64,000 nt of DNA from Curtobacterium sp. ER1/6 (GCF_001742745.1 NZ_MJAK01000010.1:45311-109310); one strand, 5' to 3'; positions 9,745 through 19,382 are shown, counted from the stretch's first letter. Program-made: numbers and translations. The notes: generated by a model not told the origin, from the letters alone.

Positions 9745-10644
9745 ATGGAGCCACACCACCACGACGACACCGCCGCGCAGCAGGTGACCCGGGCCGAGCG
9801 GTCCGCGGTCCCCGAGGACCGGCACCTCGGCGAGGTCGACCTGACCTCGTGGCGGTCGCGGGCCGGTCACGCCACCGCCGAGGCCTGGGCCGCGCTCGGC
9901 CGCCGCTACGGCGCCCTGCCGGTCCTCGTCCTGACGCTCCTGGTCGGGATGGGCATCGCCGTCGTCGCGACCTGGGCGGCCTCCGGCGTGTACGACGCCG
10001 TCCGCGAGGGCGACGACGTCGCCGTGCTCGACCGGCCCGTGCTCGACTGGATGCTCACGCTGCGCTCCCCGTTCGCGGACCAGGTGGTCACGTGGTGGAC
10101 CGACATCGCCGGCACGATCGGGATGCCGATCGTCGCCGTCTGCTTCCTCGTCGGCTTCACCGTGCAGCGGCGCGCGTGGACGCCCCTGGTGCTGCTCGTC
10201 GCGGCGAGCGGTGGCTCGCTCCTCATGACGATCGCGGGCAAGGACCTGATCGGTCGCGCCCGGCCCCCGCTGTCCGACGCGGTGCCGCCGTACGAGCACT
10301 CGCCCTCGTTCCCGTCGGGCCACACGCTCAACTCCACCGTGGTGGTCGGCACGATCGTGTACCTGCTCATCCTGCGGCAGTCGCGCACGGTGACCCGGGT
10401 GTGGACCATCGTCGTCGGCACGCTCTTCGTGCTGTCGATCGGCGTCTCGCGGGTGTTCCTCGGACACCACTGGACGACGGACGTCCTGGCGGCGTGGGCC
10501 CTCGGGCTGGCGTGGCTCGCGCTCGTGGTCACCGCACACCGGCTGTACCTGACGGCGCTGCATCGCGGCGCCGAACCGGTCCGGCAGCGCACGCGGCCGT
10601 CCACCCGCGGCGCAGCGGACCGGTCGGACGGGACGGTCCGCTGA
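9745..10644 (+). CDS. PAP2 superfamily membrane phosphatase
   Basis: A 299-residue membrane protein with about six hydrophobic segments between residues 55 and 265. All three phosphatase motifs are visible: KDLIGRARPP (KX6RP), PSGH, and SRVFLGHHWTTD (SRX5HX3D). These enzymes remove phosphate from lipid phosphates such as phosphatidic acid or undecaprenyl diphosphate, on the outer face of the membrane. The start is ATG with CAGGGT (9733..9738) 6 bases upstream. An N-terminal acidic cytoplasmic stretch of about 50 residues precedes the first helix. Confidence 0.9.
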   Translation: MEPHHHDDTAAQQVTRAERSAVPEDRHLGEVDLTSWRSRAGHATAEAWAALGRRYGALPVLVLTLLVGMGIAVVATWAASGVYDAVREGDDVAVLDRPVLDWMLTLRSPFADQVVTWWTDIAGTIGMPIVAVCFLVGFTVQRRAWTPLVLLVAASGGSLLMTIAGKDLIGRARPPLSDAVPPYEHSPSFPSGHTLNSTVVVGTIVYLLILRQSRTVTRVWTIVVGTLFVLSIGVSRVFLGHHWTTDVLAAWALGLAWLALVVTAHRLYLTALHRGAEPVRQRTRPSTRGAADRSDGTVR

Positions 10645-10737
10645 ACGCGGAAGCGCACCCGCACCGACGTCGTCGGGAGGCGGGCAGGCACACCGCGGCG
10701 GCATGCCCGGTCAGGTCGCCACGGTAGGTTGCCCGGC

Positions 10738-12435
10738 ATGGCAGATCGGGTCTTCGGCGGCAGGTACCGCGTCACCGGCACGCTCGGGCACGGGGGCATG
10801 GCGTCCGTGTACCGCGCCGTCGACGAGCAGCTCGGCCGCGAGGTCGCCGTCAAGGTCTTCCGCATCGGTGCCGTCGACCACGGGGAGCGTGCCCGCGCCG
10901 AGGCCGAGATCCAGACCCTCGCCGCACTCCGCAGCCCCTCGCTCGTGACCCTGTACGACGCCGCGCTCGACGACGTCGACGGCGACTCGTACCTCGTCAT
11001 GGAGCTCGTCCCCGGCAGCGACCTCGACACCCGGTTGCGCGAGGGACCCCTCGACACGACGACCACGGCCCGGGTCGGTGCGCAGGTCGCCGAGGGCCTG
11101 GCGGCGGTGCACGCGCAGGGCATCGTGCACCGCGACGTCAAGCCGGCGAACGTGCTCCTGGAGAGCGACGGCGAGCACGTCAAGCTCGCGGACTTCGGCA
11201 TCGCCCTGCTCCGCGACGCCGCCCGCGTCACCGGGACCGGCACCGTGATCGGCACCGCCGCGTACATCGCCCCCGAGCAGGTGCTCGGGCGTGAGATCAC
11301 CGGCCAGGCCGACGTCTACGCCCTCGGCCTCATGCTCCTGCAGAGCCTGACCGGCGAGCGGCCCTTCCCCGGCACCGCCGTCGAGTCGGCCACCGCGCGG
11401 CTCACCCGCGGTCCGGTCATCGACCAGCACCTGCCCACCGCCTGGCGCACGCTCCTGCACGTCATGACGGCGCAGGACCCCGCCGAGCGGCCGACCGCGG
11501 CCGAGGCGGCACGGCGCCTGCGGGCCCTGGAGCGCGACGGGAGCGCGCCGGCCACGCAGCTGCTGCCCGGTGCGCCCGGAGCCCTCACCCCCGCCGCGGC
11601 GGGTGCGGCGGCGGTCGGCGGTGCCGCACTCGGCGCCGGTGGTGCAGCCGCCGCGGCCGCCGCATCCGCCGACGAGGCGACCCGGGCGATGCCCACCGCG
11701 GCCGCGGCGGGCGGTCCGGACGACGCCACGCGGGCGTACGACCGGACGGCACCCACTCCTCGTTCCTCCGGGCAGGACGACGTCGCGACGACGGTGCTCG
11801 GCACCCAGCGCGGCGCGGCCGCCGGTGGTGCCGCCGCCGGCGGTGCGGCTGCGGGCGGGGGCGCAGCGGCAGCGGGCGGTACGGGCGGACCGGGCCGGAC
11901 CGCGGCCACCGCCGACGACGGGTCGAAGCGGCGCCGTGGGCCGATCATCGCCGCGGTCGTCGTCGTGCTCCTCGTGCTCGCCGGGATCGGCGTCGCGCTG
12001 GCCGCCCTGGACCGCGGGGACGACACCACCCCCGCTCCGACCGAGTCCGGGCAGTCCTCGACCCCGTCCGACGAGTCGAGCGAGCCGGAGCAGCAGCCGA
12101 GTCAGCCGGAGCAGCAGCCCAGCGAGCCCGAGCAGCAGCCCAGCCAGCCGTCGCAGGGGCCCAGCGAGCCGGAGCAGGAGCCGAGCGAGCCCGAGCAGCA
12201 GCCCAGCCAGCCCGTGGACGACCCGACGGTCGGCCCGCAGCCGGGCGGTCCGGCGTCGAACCCCGTGCAGGGACCGCAGGGCGGGACCGGGAACAACGGC
12301 AACGGCAACGGGCCGGGGAGCAACAGCGGCAAGGGCAAGGACGAGGGCGACGGCACCGGGGCGGCGGACACGACCGTCGACACCACCGTGGGGTCGCTGA
12401 CGGAGGGCCCGGGCACGGGACACGGCAAGGGCTGA
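10738..12435 (+). CDS. Membrane-anchored Ser/Thr protein kinase (PknB-like)
   Basis: A 565-residue kinase. The Gly loop GHGGMASVY (17-25), Lys39 (VAVKVF), catalytic HRDVKPAN (Asp133) and DFG (Asp152) are intact. An Ala/Gly-rich linker (about 270-395) containing threonines that could be autophosphorylation sites leads to one transmembrane helix near residues 402-425. The outside part is about 140 residues of PSQPEQQ/PSEPEQ repeats and a Gly/Asn-rich end; there are no PASTA domains. TAGGTT (10725..10730) lies 7 bases before the ATG. Its partners are unknown. Confidence 0.92.
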   Translation: MADRVFGGRYRVTGTLGHGGMASVYRAVDEQLGREVAVKVFRIGAVDHGERARAEAEIQTLAALRSPSLVTLYDAALDDVDGDSYLVMELVPGSDLDTRLREGPLDTTTTARVGAQVAEGLAAVHAQGIVHRDVKPANVLLESDGEHVKLADFGIALLRDAARVTGTGTVIGTAAYIAPEQVLGREITGQADVYALGLMLLQSLTGERPFPGTAVESATARLTRGPVIDQHLPTAWRTLLHVMTAQDPAERPTAAEAARRLRALERDGSAPATQLLPGAPGALTPAAAGAAAVGGAALGAGGAAAAAAASADEATRAMPTAAAAGGPDDATRAYDRTAPTPRSSGQDDVATTVLGTQRGAAAGGAAAGGAAAGGGAAAAGGTGGPGRTAATADDGSKRRRGPIIAAVVVVLLVLAGIGVALAALDRGDDTTPAPTESGQSSTPSDESSEPEQQPSQPEQQPSEPEQQPSQPSQGPSEPEQEPSEPEQQPSQPVDDPTVGPQPGGPASNPVQGPQGGTGNNGNGNGPGSNSGKGKDEGDGTGAADTTVDTTVGSLTEGPGTGHGKG

Positions 12436-12486
12436 CGCGGGTCCGTCGGTCTCCCGTCGACACGGTGGACCAAATAGGGTTGCCGG

Positions 12487-15400
12487 GTGCGTGAACTGCG
12501 ACGGAGCGGTGGTCCGACGACGGCGGTGGCGGCCCGGAACGGCGTCGGCTGGACCTCGGCCGAGGGCTGGCTGGTCGAACGACCCGACGGTGCGGACGAG
12601 GTCGTGGCCGTCGTCCCGGAGCTCGCCGGACGGACCGTCGCACTGGGCGACGAGCTGTCGTGGGTCTGGTTCCCCGAGCGCACCCTGCCCGAGGGGCACG
12701 ACGAACCGGACGAGGCCGACCTCGCACACTTCTGGGACGCGACCGCCTTCGTGGTCGACGTCGTGTTCACGGACGGCTCCCGCGTCGGCGACACCGCGAC
12801 GGACCAGTACGGCACCGCCCTGACGCCCGACGCGCAGGCCGCGGCACGCACCCAGTGGGTGGACCAGTGGAACCGTCGTGCGGTCGACCTCACGCCGTTC
12901 GCGGGACGGGTCGTCGACCGCCTGGAGGCGCGGCTCGGCTCCGCCGCGCCGCCCGCGTCCGACGACGACGCGCGGCCCGCCCTGCGCGGCTGGCTCGACG
13001 ACGTCCGGATCGCTCCGGCCCGACCGGTTCCCGACACCCCGCTCGGGCACGTCCGCACCACCCGCGGCACGCAGGCCTCGTCCCGGTTCTCCCGCGGCAA
13101 CACCGCACCGCTCGTCGGGCTGCCGCACGGCGGGGTGTTCGGCCTGCCGATGACGGACGCGTCGAGCAACCGGTGGCCGTACGCGCACCACGAGCACAGC
13201 GTCGTCACCGAGGACGGCCGCGTGCGTCCCGCGCTGCAGGCCTTCGCCACGAGTCACATCCCGTCGCCCTGGATGGGGGACCGCGGGGTCTTCCAGGTGA
13301 TGCCCTCGCCGCTCGACGTCCCGGTCACCGACCGGGCCGCCCGGGCGCTCGGCTTCGACCACGATGACGAAGAGGACGGCCCGCACCGGTACCGGGTCGC
13401 CCTCGACCAGGGCGTCACGGCGACGATGACGGCGCACGACTTCGCGCTCGGCTTCCGGTTCACCGGTACGCGGTCCGTCGTGCTCGACCACCACGGCCGT
13501 GTCGCCGACGTCACCGTGTCGCTCGAGGACGGCACCGCGGTCGTCGAGTGCGTGCTCGACGACCGCCCGGGCACCCCGCCGCACCACCTGCACGTGCGCG
13601 TCGACGGTGCGACCGCCGACCACACCACGGTGGACGGCGACGTGCTCGGCGGCTGGATCAGCACCGCGGACGCCGCCGACGTGGTCGTCGGGATCTCGAC
13701 CGTCTCCGTCCAGGACGCCCGGGCGAACGCGGCGGCCGCCGGATCCGTCGACGCGATGCTCGTGCACGCCGAGCAGGAGTGGACGGCGGCGCTCGCCACG
13801 CTCACCGTCGAGGGGGCGACCCCCGACCAGCTCACGAGCCTGTACTCCGGGCTGTACCGGCTCTTCCTGTACCCGAACCACGCCGGCGAGACCGCCCGCG
13901 ACGGCGTCCCGCGGCACCGCTCCCCGTACGGGTCGGTGCTCGTCGACCCGATCCGCGACGAGCCCGGGCCCGAGGTCGTCGAGGGACCGTTCACGACGAC
14001 GAACGGGTTCTGGGACACCTACCGGACCGCCTGGCCGCTGCTCGCGCTCCTCACCCCGGACACGGCGGGCGCCCTCGCGCAGGGGTTCGTCGAGCACTTC
14101 CACGACGGCGGGTGGACGCCCCGGTGGAGCGCCCCCGGTGCCGAGGACGTGATGACCGGCACCACGAGCGACACGGTCTTCGCGGACCTCGCGGTGAAGG
14201 GCGTGCCGGGCTTCGACCTGGCGGAGGCGTACCGGAGCGCGGTGCGGAACGCGACCGTCCCCCCGCGGGACGAGCGTGTCGGACGGAAGGGGAGCCTCCC
14301 GGCCGCCTTCCGCGGCCACGTCGACACCGCGACCTCCGAGGGGATGAGCTGGACCCTCGACGCGGCGATCAACGACTGGGGGATCGCGGTGATGGCGGGC
14401 CTGCTCGCCTCGCGCGCCACCACGCCGGAGGACCTCAGCCGGTACGAGGCCGAGGCGGAGTGGTTCGCCCGCCGCTCCCTGCAGTACCGGAACGTCTTCG
14501 ACCGTGAGCGCGGCTTCTTCATCGGACGCGAGCCGGACGGGTCCTGGAGGGGCGGCGCCGCGTTCGACCCGCGCGACTGGGGCGACGACTACACCGAGAC
14601 GAACGCGTGGGGGACCGCGTTCACGGCCCCGCACGACGGTGCCGGCATCGTCGACCTGCACGGCGGCCCGGCCCGCTTCGACGCCGCACTCGAGGCCTTC
14701 TTCGCGACGCCCGAGACCGGCGCGACCGACCGGTCCGGCTCGTACGGCTTCGCCATCCACGAGATGACCGAGGCGCGGGACGTCCGGATGGGCATGCTCG
14801 GGCTGTCGAACCAGCCCGCGCACCACATCCCGTTCTTCCCGATGTCCACGGGACGGCACGACGACGCGCACCGGATCGTCCGGGAGTGCCTCGAACGGCT
14901 GTTCGTCGGCTCCGACCTCGGGCAGGGGTACCCGGGCGACGAGGACAACGGCGAGATGAGCGCCTGGTACGTCTTCGCGACGATCGGGCTGTACCCGCTG
15001 GCGCCGTCGACCGGCACGTACGTGCTCGTGCCGCCGTCGGTCCGGCGGACGGTGCTGCAGCAGCCTGGGCCCACGCCGCCGGTACCTGGCCGACGCGCCA
15101 GCGGCGGACAGGCCGAGCCGGTGGGGGGAGGGCCGCCCACCGTCATCGAGGTCGCCGACGGTTCCACGGGTGCGTACGTCGCGTCGGTGACGGTCGACGG
15201 CTCGCCCTGGACGTCGGTGAGCATCCCGCACGAGGTCGTCGTCGCCGCGTCCCGCATCGTGTTCACGCTGTCCGAGGAACCGACCGGGTGGGCGTCCGAC
15301 ACCCGGCCGGTCTCCGCGTCCGAGGTGCACGGGTACCGGGACGTCCCCGTCGACCTGCTCCCCGTGGGCGCCTCGCCCCTGACCGACGACACCGGCAGGA

Positions 15401-15675
15401 CGGTGCGCGTCCTGTCGCCCGGCGAGACCCTGACGGTGTCGACGCCGGGCGCCGACGCGTCGCTCGTGACGGTCACGGTCGCCGAGCCGGGGACCTACTC
15501 GTGGCGGACGACGCTCGGGGACCGGGAGTCGGTCGTGCAGGAAGCCGTCTTCGAGCACGCGGGGCAGACCCGGGTGTTCCGGTCCGTGGCGCGGGGGGAC
15601 GTGTTCTCGTTCACCGCGGAGTCGTCGATCCCGCTCACGCAGCTCGAGCTGATCGCGGCGGACGGACAGCGTTGA
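12487..15675 (+). CDS. GH92 family alpha-mannosidase
   Basis: A 1062-residue glycoside hydrolase family 92 protein. The (alpha/alpha)6 barrel contains NGFWDTYRTAWPLL (about residue 505) and the QGYPGDEDNGEMSAWYVF block (about 815), which holds acidic residues of this calcium-dependent, inverting exo-mannosidase family; the N-terminal third is the beta-sandwich. A Pro/Gly-rich insertion occurs at about residues 860-880. No signal peptide is seen from the GTG at 12487, chosen because TAGGGT (12475..12480) is 6 bases upstream, so the enzyme appears to be cytoplasmic. Likely acts on alpha-1,2/1,3-mannosides. Confidence 0.88.
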   Translation: MRELRRSGGPTTAVAARNGVGWTSAEGWLVERPDGADEVVAVVPELAGRTVALGDELSWVWFPERTLPEGHDEPDEADLAHFWDATAFVVDVVFTDGSRVGDTATDQYGTALTPDAQAAARTQWVDQWNRRAVDLTPFAGRVVDRLEARLGSAAPPASDDDARPALRGWLDDVRIAPARPVPDTPLGHVRTTRGTQASSRFSRGNTAPLVGLPHGGVFGLPMTDASSNRWPYAHHEHSVVTEDGRVRPALQAFATSHIPSPWMGDRGVFQVMPSPLDVPVTDRAARALGFDHDDEEDGPHRYRVALDQGVTATMTAHDFALGFRFTGTRSVVLDHHGRVADVTVSLEDGTAVVECVLDDRPGTPPHHLHVRVDGATADHTTVDGDVLGGWISTADAADVVVGISTVSVQDARANAAAAGSVDAMLVHAEQEWTAALATLTVEGATPDQLTSLYSGLYRLFLYPNHAGETARDGVPRHRSPYGSVLVDPIRDEPGPEVVEGPFTTTNGFWDTYRTAWPLLALLTPDTAGALAQGFVEHFHDGGWTPRWSAPGAEDVMTGTTSDTVFADLAVKGVPGFDLAEAYRSAVRNATVPPRDERVGRKGSLPAAFRGHVDTATSEGMSWTLDAAINDWGIAVMAGLLASRATTPEDLSRYEAEAEWFARRSLQYRNVFDRERGFFIGREPDGSWRGGAAFDPRDWGDDYTETNAWGTAFTAPHDGAGIVDLHGGPARFDAALEAFFATPETGATDRSGSYGFAIHEMTEARDVRMGMLGLSNQPAHHIPFFPMSTGRHDDAHRIVRECLERLFVGSDLGQGYPGDEDNGEMSAWYVFATIGLYPLAPSTGTYVLVPPSVRRTVLQQPGPTPPVPGRRASGGQAEPVGGGPPTVIEVADGSTGAYVASVTVDGSPWTSVSIPHEVVVAASRIVFTLSEEPTGWASDTRPVSASEVHGYRDVPVDLLPVGASPLTDDTGRTVRVLSPGETLTVSTPGADASLVTVTVAEPGTYSWRTTLGDRESVVQEAVFEHAGQTRVFRSVARGDVFSFTAESSIPLTQLELIAADGQR

Positions 15676-15709
15676 CCCCGCGTTCACCCGCCGGGAGCAT
15701 GCTCCGGTC

Positions 15710-15958
15710 ATGTCGATGAGCACACCGTTCGATCCGCAGCAGCCCGGCGCCGACCTCCCCGTGGACGGGACGGTGCCGGACCGGGACGAGACCGAGACAG
15801 AGGTCGAGGTCGAGGAGGACCGCGGCGCCGACGTCGGGCCCGACTCCGCCGACCCGAGCACCTCGCCGGTCTCCCACGAGGACGAGGACGAGGCCGGCGG
15901 CGGTCCGGTGTTCCGTCGGCCCGAGGCCGGCGACCGGCTGCACCCCGAGGACCTCTGA
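15710..15958 (+). CDS. Small acidic hypothetical protein
   Basis: An 82-residue, very acidic, low-complexity protein (DRDETETEVEVEEDRGADV; SPVSHEDEDEAGG) likely to be disordered. No family recognised. CATGCT (15698..15703) lies 6 bases before the ATG, a variant of the leaderless -10. It and the next gene, also acidic, both contain an SPV...HED motif near the end; they may be distantly related or simply share composition. Confidence 0.55.
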   Translation: MSMSTPFDPQQPGADLPVDGTVPDRDETETEVEVEEDRGADVGPDSADPSTSPVSHEDEDEAGGGPVFRRPEAGDRLHPEDL

Positions 15959-16012
15959 CACCTGGGGCGCACTGCCACCTCGCTGCCAGCCGCGGGAGGC
16001 ATGCTCGTCCGC

Positions 16013-16216
16013 ATGTCGTTCGCGAACTCGTGGGACCCGTCGAAGGGTCGTGCCATCCCAGAGGACCAGGTCAGCCAGGACGGGCTCGAGCTCGACGAGG
16101 AGACCGCCGCCGAGCTCGGCATCTCGTTCGACGTCGTCGGTGGCGCCTCCGCTGACCCGGCGCGCGTCTCACCGGTCGACGTGCAGGTGCCCAGCGCGCC
16201 CACGCACGAGGACTGA
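16013..16216 (+). CDS. Small acidic hypothetical protein
   Basis: A 67-residue acidic protein. The first half is ordered-looking (MSFANSWDPSKGRAIPEDQ, then LELDEETAAELGISFDVVGG), the end is low-complexity with SPV and a terminal HED. ATG at 16013 is preferred over 16001 because CATGCT (16000..16005) is exactly 7 bases before it, the same hexamer as in front of the gene at 15710. It ends 7 bases from the convergent acyltransferase gene. Function unknown. Confidence 0.55.
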   Translation: MSFANSWDPSKGRAIPEDQVSQDGLELDEETAAELGISFDVVGGASADPARVSPVDVQVPSAPTHED

Positions 16217-16223
16217 GCGGCGG

Positions 16224-17393
16224 TCAGCGGACCTCGACCCGCTCCTTCGTCGCGGCGGTCGCGCGGCGCCTCGGTCCGACCACCGCGTGGTTGCCGGGAG
16301 GGGCGAAGCGCAGGCGCAGCGGGTTCTCGACGAACCGGTAGGACAGCCACGACACGAGGACGAGTCCGGCCAGCCAGACGACCAGGAACTTCGACTCGCC
16401 GGGGTAGTGCCCCGCGACCTTGACGAAGACGAAGACGCCGAGCAGGTTCCAGAGGTACAGGCCGTAGGACAGCTTGCCGAGGAAGACCATCGGGCGCAGC
16501 GCCAGGAACCGGGCGAGGAAGCCGTGGCGCTCGAGGGCGATCCAGGCGACGACCGCTGCGGCCGCGAGGGCGGTCTGCCCGAAGCCGCCCGAGTCGACCA
16601 GGGTGACGCCGTGGATGCCCGCCGGTGCGACCGCGATCCACCCCAGCAGCACGACACCGATCGGTCCGGCGACGACGACCACGCGTTCGAGCCACCGCGA
16701 CCCCGACCAGCGCTCGAGCACGATGGCCAGGATGCACCCGAGCACGAGCGAGTCCGTGTGCGAGAGCGGGCCGTACATGAGCGCCTCGTGCGTCGGTGCC
16801 GACTGCCCCTGGAACCAGCGGAACACCCAGAACGCGACGTAGACGACGCCCAGGAACCAGAGTGTCACCGTCGACGAGCGGAACTTCAGCAGCAGGACGA
16901 GCAGGACCGGCCAGACGAGGTAGAACTGCTCCTCGAGCGCGAGTGACCACGTGTACTGGAAGTACGGCCCGACCTGGCCGTTGCCGACGAAGTACTGGAT
17001 GAGGTTCATCGTGTACGTCAGCGCACCGAGCGGGCCCGCCCACCAGGTGCTGATCGGCTCGCGGACCAGCAGGAGCCAGACGGTCGTCACGAGCACCACG
17101 AGCACGAGCGCGGGAGCCAGGCGGGCGAAGCGGCGGACGTAGAAGCGACCGAGGGCGATGCGCCCGCGCTCGGCGTGCTCCTGGGTGAGCAGGCTCGTGA
17201 TGAGGTACCCGCTGATCACGAAGAACACCGTGACGCCGTGGTAGCCCGCCAGGCGACCGTTGAAGTGTGCGTGCCCGGCGATCACACCGAACACGGAGAT
17301 CGCCCGGAGGCCGTCGAGGGCGGGGTTGTAGCCGAACCGCACCCGGAGGGCGGGCTCGGCGACGATGTCGGCGTCGGAGGGTGCTGGCGTCAC
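16224..17393 (-). CDS. Acyltransferase 3 family membrane protein (OafA/YrhL-like)
   Basis: A 389-residue integral membrane protein with about ten hydrophobic segments. The N-terminal block ALDGLRAISVFGVIAGHAH and VFFVISGYLITSLL are signature regions of acyltransferase 3 proteins, including the catalytic His in the 'H' after the first helix, and RRFARLAPALV is the conserved Arg-rich patch. Such proteins O-acetylate or O-succinylate sugars of surface glycans. The GTG start is supported by TAGGGT on the minus strand (17400..17405), 6 bases upstream. The acceptor is unknown. Confidence 0.9.
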   Translation of the reverse strand: MTPAPSDADIVAEPALRVRFGYNPALDGLRAISVFGVIAGHAHFNGRLAGYHGVTVFFVISGYLITSLLTQEHAERGRIALGRFYVRRFARLAPALVLVVLVTTVWLLLVREPISTWWAGPLGALTYTMNLIQYFVGNGQVGPYFQYTWSLALEEQFYLVWPVLLVLLLKFRSSTVTLWFLGVVYVAFWVFRWFQGQSAPTHEALMYGPLSHTDSLVLGCILAIVLERWSGSRWLERVVVVAGPIGVVLLGWIAVAPAGIHGVTLVDSGGFGQTALAAAAVVAWIALERHGFLARFLALRPMVFLGKLSYGLYLWNLLGVFVFVKVAGHYPGESKFLVVWLAGLVLVSWLSYRFVENPLRLRFAPPGNHAVVGPRRRATAATKERVEVR

Positions 17394-17490
17394 GAGAGGA
17401 CCCTAATCGAACCACCCGCCGCGGCGCAGCCCGTCGGGGGCGCACCCGCTCGGGCACGCCCCCGGCAGTCGTCGCCCCGATGGCCCGGGG

Positions 17491-18429
17491 TCAGGGGACC
17501 AGGTGGCCCGCCGCCGAGAAGATCCGGTACCACTCCTCGCGCGAGAGCACGACGTCCGACCCGACGGCCGAGTCCCGGACGCGCTGCGGGTTCGTCGTGC
17601 CGAGCACCACCTGGAAGTGCGCCGGGTGCCGGGTGATCCACGCCACTGCGATGCCGGTCGGGGTGACCCCGTGTGCCGCGGCGACCTCCTCGAGGACGTC
17701 GTTCAGCTCGGCGTACTGCTCGCGGTCGCCGAGGAAGACGCCGTCGAAGAAGCCCTTCTGGAACGGCGACCAGGCCTGCAGGGTGATGCCGTTCATCCGG
17801 GCGTGGTTGAGGATGTCGTTGTCGCGGTCGACCGACTGGTCGAGGGCGCCCATGTTCGCCACGACGCCCTGCGCGATGACGTTCGCGTGCGTGATGCTCA
17901 GCTGCACCTGGTTGAACGCGAGGGGCTGCCGGACGTGCTGCTTGAGCAGCTCGACCTGGCCGGGCGTGTGGTTCGAGACGCCGAAGTGGTGCACCTTGCC
18001 GGCGGCGTGGAGCTCGTCGAAGGCCTTCGCGACCTCCTCCGGCTCGACCAGGGCGTCGGGGCGGTGCAGGAGCAGGACGTCGACGTAGTCGGTGCGCAGC
18101 GCCTCGAGCGACTCGTGCACGGACTCGATGATGTGCTCGTACGAGAAGTCGAAGTACGCGCCGTTCGGCGTCGGCCGGATGCCGACCTTGGTCTGCAGCT
18201 GGATGTCGGCCCGCTCGGACGACGACAGGGTGACGGCCTCGCCGAAGCGCTGCTCGCACCCGTGCCAGACGCCGTAGACGGCGGCGTGGTCGAACATGGT
18301 GACGCCCGCGTCGCGTGACGCCGAGTACAGCGCGCGGATGTCCTCGTCGCTCATGTCGTTGATCCGCATGAGGCCGACGACGACGTCGGACGCGGTGAGG
18401 TCGGTCTGTGGCAACTCCAGTGTCTTCAC
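17491..18429 (-). CDS. Aldo/keto reductase (YdhF-like)
   Basis: A 312-residue (beta/alpha)8 oxidoreductase. The catalytic tetrad is visible: Asp in TMFDHAAVYG with Tyr four residues later, Lys in LQTKVGI, and His in LLLHRPD. The C-terminal VVLGTTNPQRVRDS is the NADP 2'-phosphate site. Closest overall to the YdhF/oxidoreductase class used on aldehydes and ketones. GTG at 18429 is chosen; CAGGAT (18437..18442, minus strand) is 7 bases upstream. It is divergent from the RlmA-like gene. Physiological substrate unknown. Confidence 0.88.
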   Translation of the reverse strand: MKTLELPQTDLTASDVVVGLMRINDMSDEDIRALYSASRDAGVTMFDHAAVYGVWHGCEQRFGEAVTLSSSERADIQLQTKVGIRPTPNGAYFDFSYEHIIESVHESLEALRTDYVDVLLLHRPDALVEPEEVAKAFDELHAAGKVHHFGVSNHTPGQVELLKQHVRQPLAFNQVQLSITHANVIAQGVVANMGALDQSVDRDNDILNHARMNGITLQAWSPFQKGFFDGVFLGDREQYAELNDVLEEVAAAHGVTPTGIAVAWITRHPAHFQVVLGTTNPQRVRDSAVGSDVVLSREEWYRIFSAAGHLVP

Positions 18430-18501
18430 CCGACCGATCCTGCCAGCGGCAGGTCCCGTCAACCAGGCCCTGCCGGTGCCCGTCGCCCGTACGCTGGGTC
18501 G

Positions 18502-19365
18502 GTGCGCGACGACCTGCTCCCCGTGCTCGCCTGCCCCGTCTGCGCCGAGCCGCTCGGTCGCGTCGCCGCGGGCACGGTCGGCTGCGCGACCGGCCACCGG
18601 TTCGACGAGGCGAAGCAGGGCCACCTGACGCTCCTGCCCGCTAAGCGCCGTGCCCTCACCGCGGACACCCCGGCGATGGTCGACGCGCGCATCCGGTTCC
18701 TCGGCCGCGGGCACTACGCGCCCGTCGAGCGGGCGCTCGCGGCGGTGGTCGCCGACGCGACCGCACCCGGGGTCGTCCTCGACGTGGGCTCCGGCCCGGG
18801 CACCTACCTCGCACACGCCCTGGACGGCAGGCCGGACGGCACGCCGGACGGGAGGCCCGACCCGGCCCCGACAGACGCCGTCGCCGCCCGTCTCGGGGTC
18901 GCGCTGGACCTGTCCGCGGTCGCGATCCGACGGGCGGCACGCGCCCACGCGCGGGCCGGAGCGGTCGTCGGGGACGTGACCGAGCGCCTCCCGGTCGTCG
19001 ACGACGCAGCCGCGGTCGTGCTGGACGTCTTCGCGCCCCGCAACCAGCGCGAGTACGCGCGGGTGCTGCACCCGGAGGGGGTGCTGGCGGTGGTGACCCC
19101 GCGGACCGGCCACCTGGCGGAGCTCGCGGAGGCGACCATCGCGGTCGACCCGGAGAAGGAGCGGCGCCTGCACGACTCGCTGACGCCGTCGTTCGCGCTC
19201 CGGTCCTCCGAGGACCGCACGTGGACGATGGAGCTGTCCGCCGACGACGTGCACGACGTCGTCCACATGGGCCCGAGCCACCACCACGTCGACCCCGCCC
19301 GCACCTTCGCGCCGACGACCGTCACCGCGGCCGTGACGGTGAGCACCTGGACGCCGGTGCGCTGA
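18502..19365 (+). CDS. 23S rRNA (guanine-N1)-methyltransferase, RlmA family
   Basis: A 287-residue SAM-dependent methyltransferase. The N terminus carries the family zinc finger: ACPVC (about 11-15) and VGCATGHRFD (C and H about 29-33). VLDVGSGPGTYLAH is SAM motif I, and DVFAPRNQREYARVLHPEG is the later region expected in RlmA/TlrB proteins, which methylate G745 or G748 of 23S rRNA. Between the SAM motif and the next strand is a 20-residue PDG-repeat insertion (RPDGTPDGRPDP). GTG start with TACGCT (18490..18495) 6 bases upstream. Which guanine is modified cannot be told, although actinobacterial members often modify G748. Confidence 0.85.
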   Translation: MRDDLLPVLACPVCAEPLGRVAAGTVGCATGHRFDEAKQGHLTLLPAKRRALTADTPAMVDARIRFLGRGHYAPVERALAAVVADATAPGVVLDVGSGPGTYLAHALDGRPDGTPDGRPDPAPTDAVAARLGVALDLSAVAIRRAARAHARAGAVVGDVTERLPVVDDAAAVVLDVFAPRNQREYARVLHPEGVLAVVTPRTGHLAELAEATIAVDPEKERRLHDSLTPSFALRSSEDRTWTMELSADDVHDVVHMGPSHHHVDPARTFAPTTVTAAVTVSTWTPVR

Positions 19366-19382
19366 CTCCCTAGGGTCGGCCC

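Noticed and set aside
10711..17457. A single minus-strand open frame of more than 2200 codons opposite the kinase and mannosidase genes
   Set aside because: Very high GC removes stop codons from other frames. The plus-strand proteins have complete conserved domains, while the minus frame encodes low-complexity Arg/Gly/Pro-rich sequence except where it runs in frame with nothing known.
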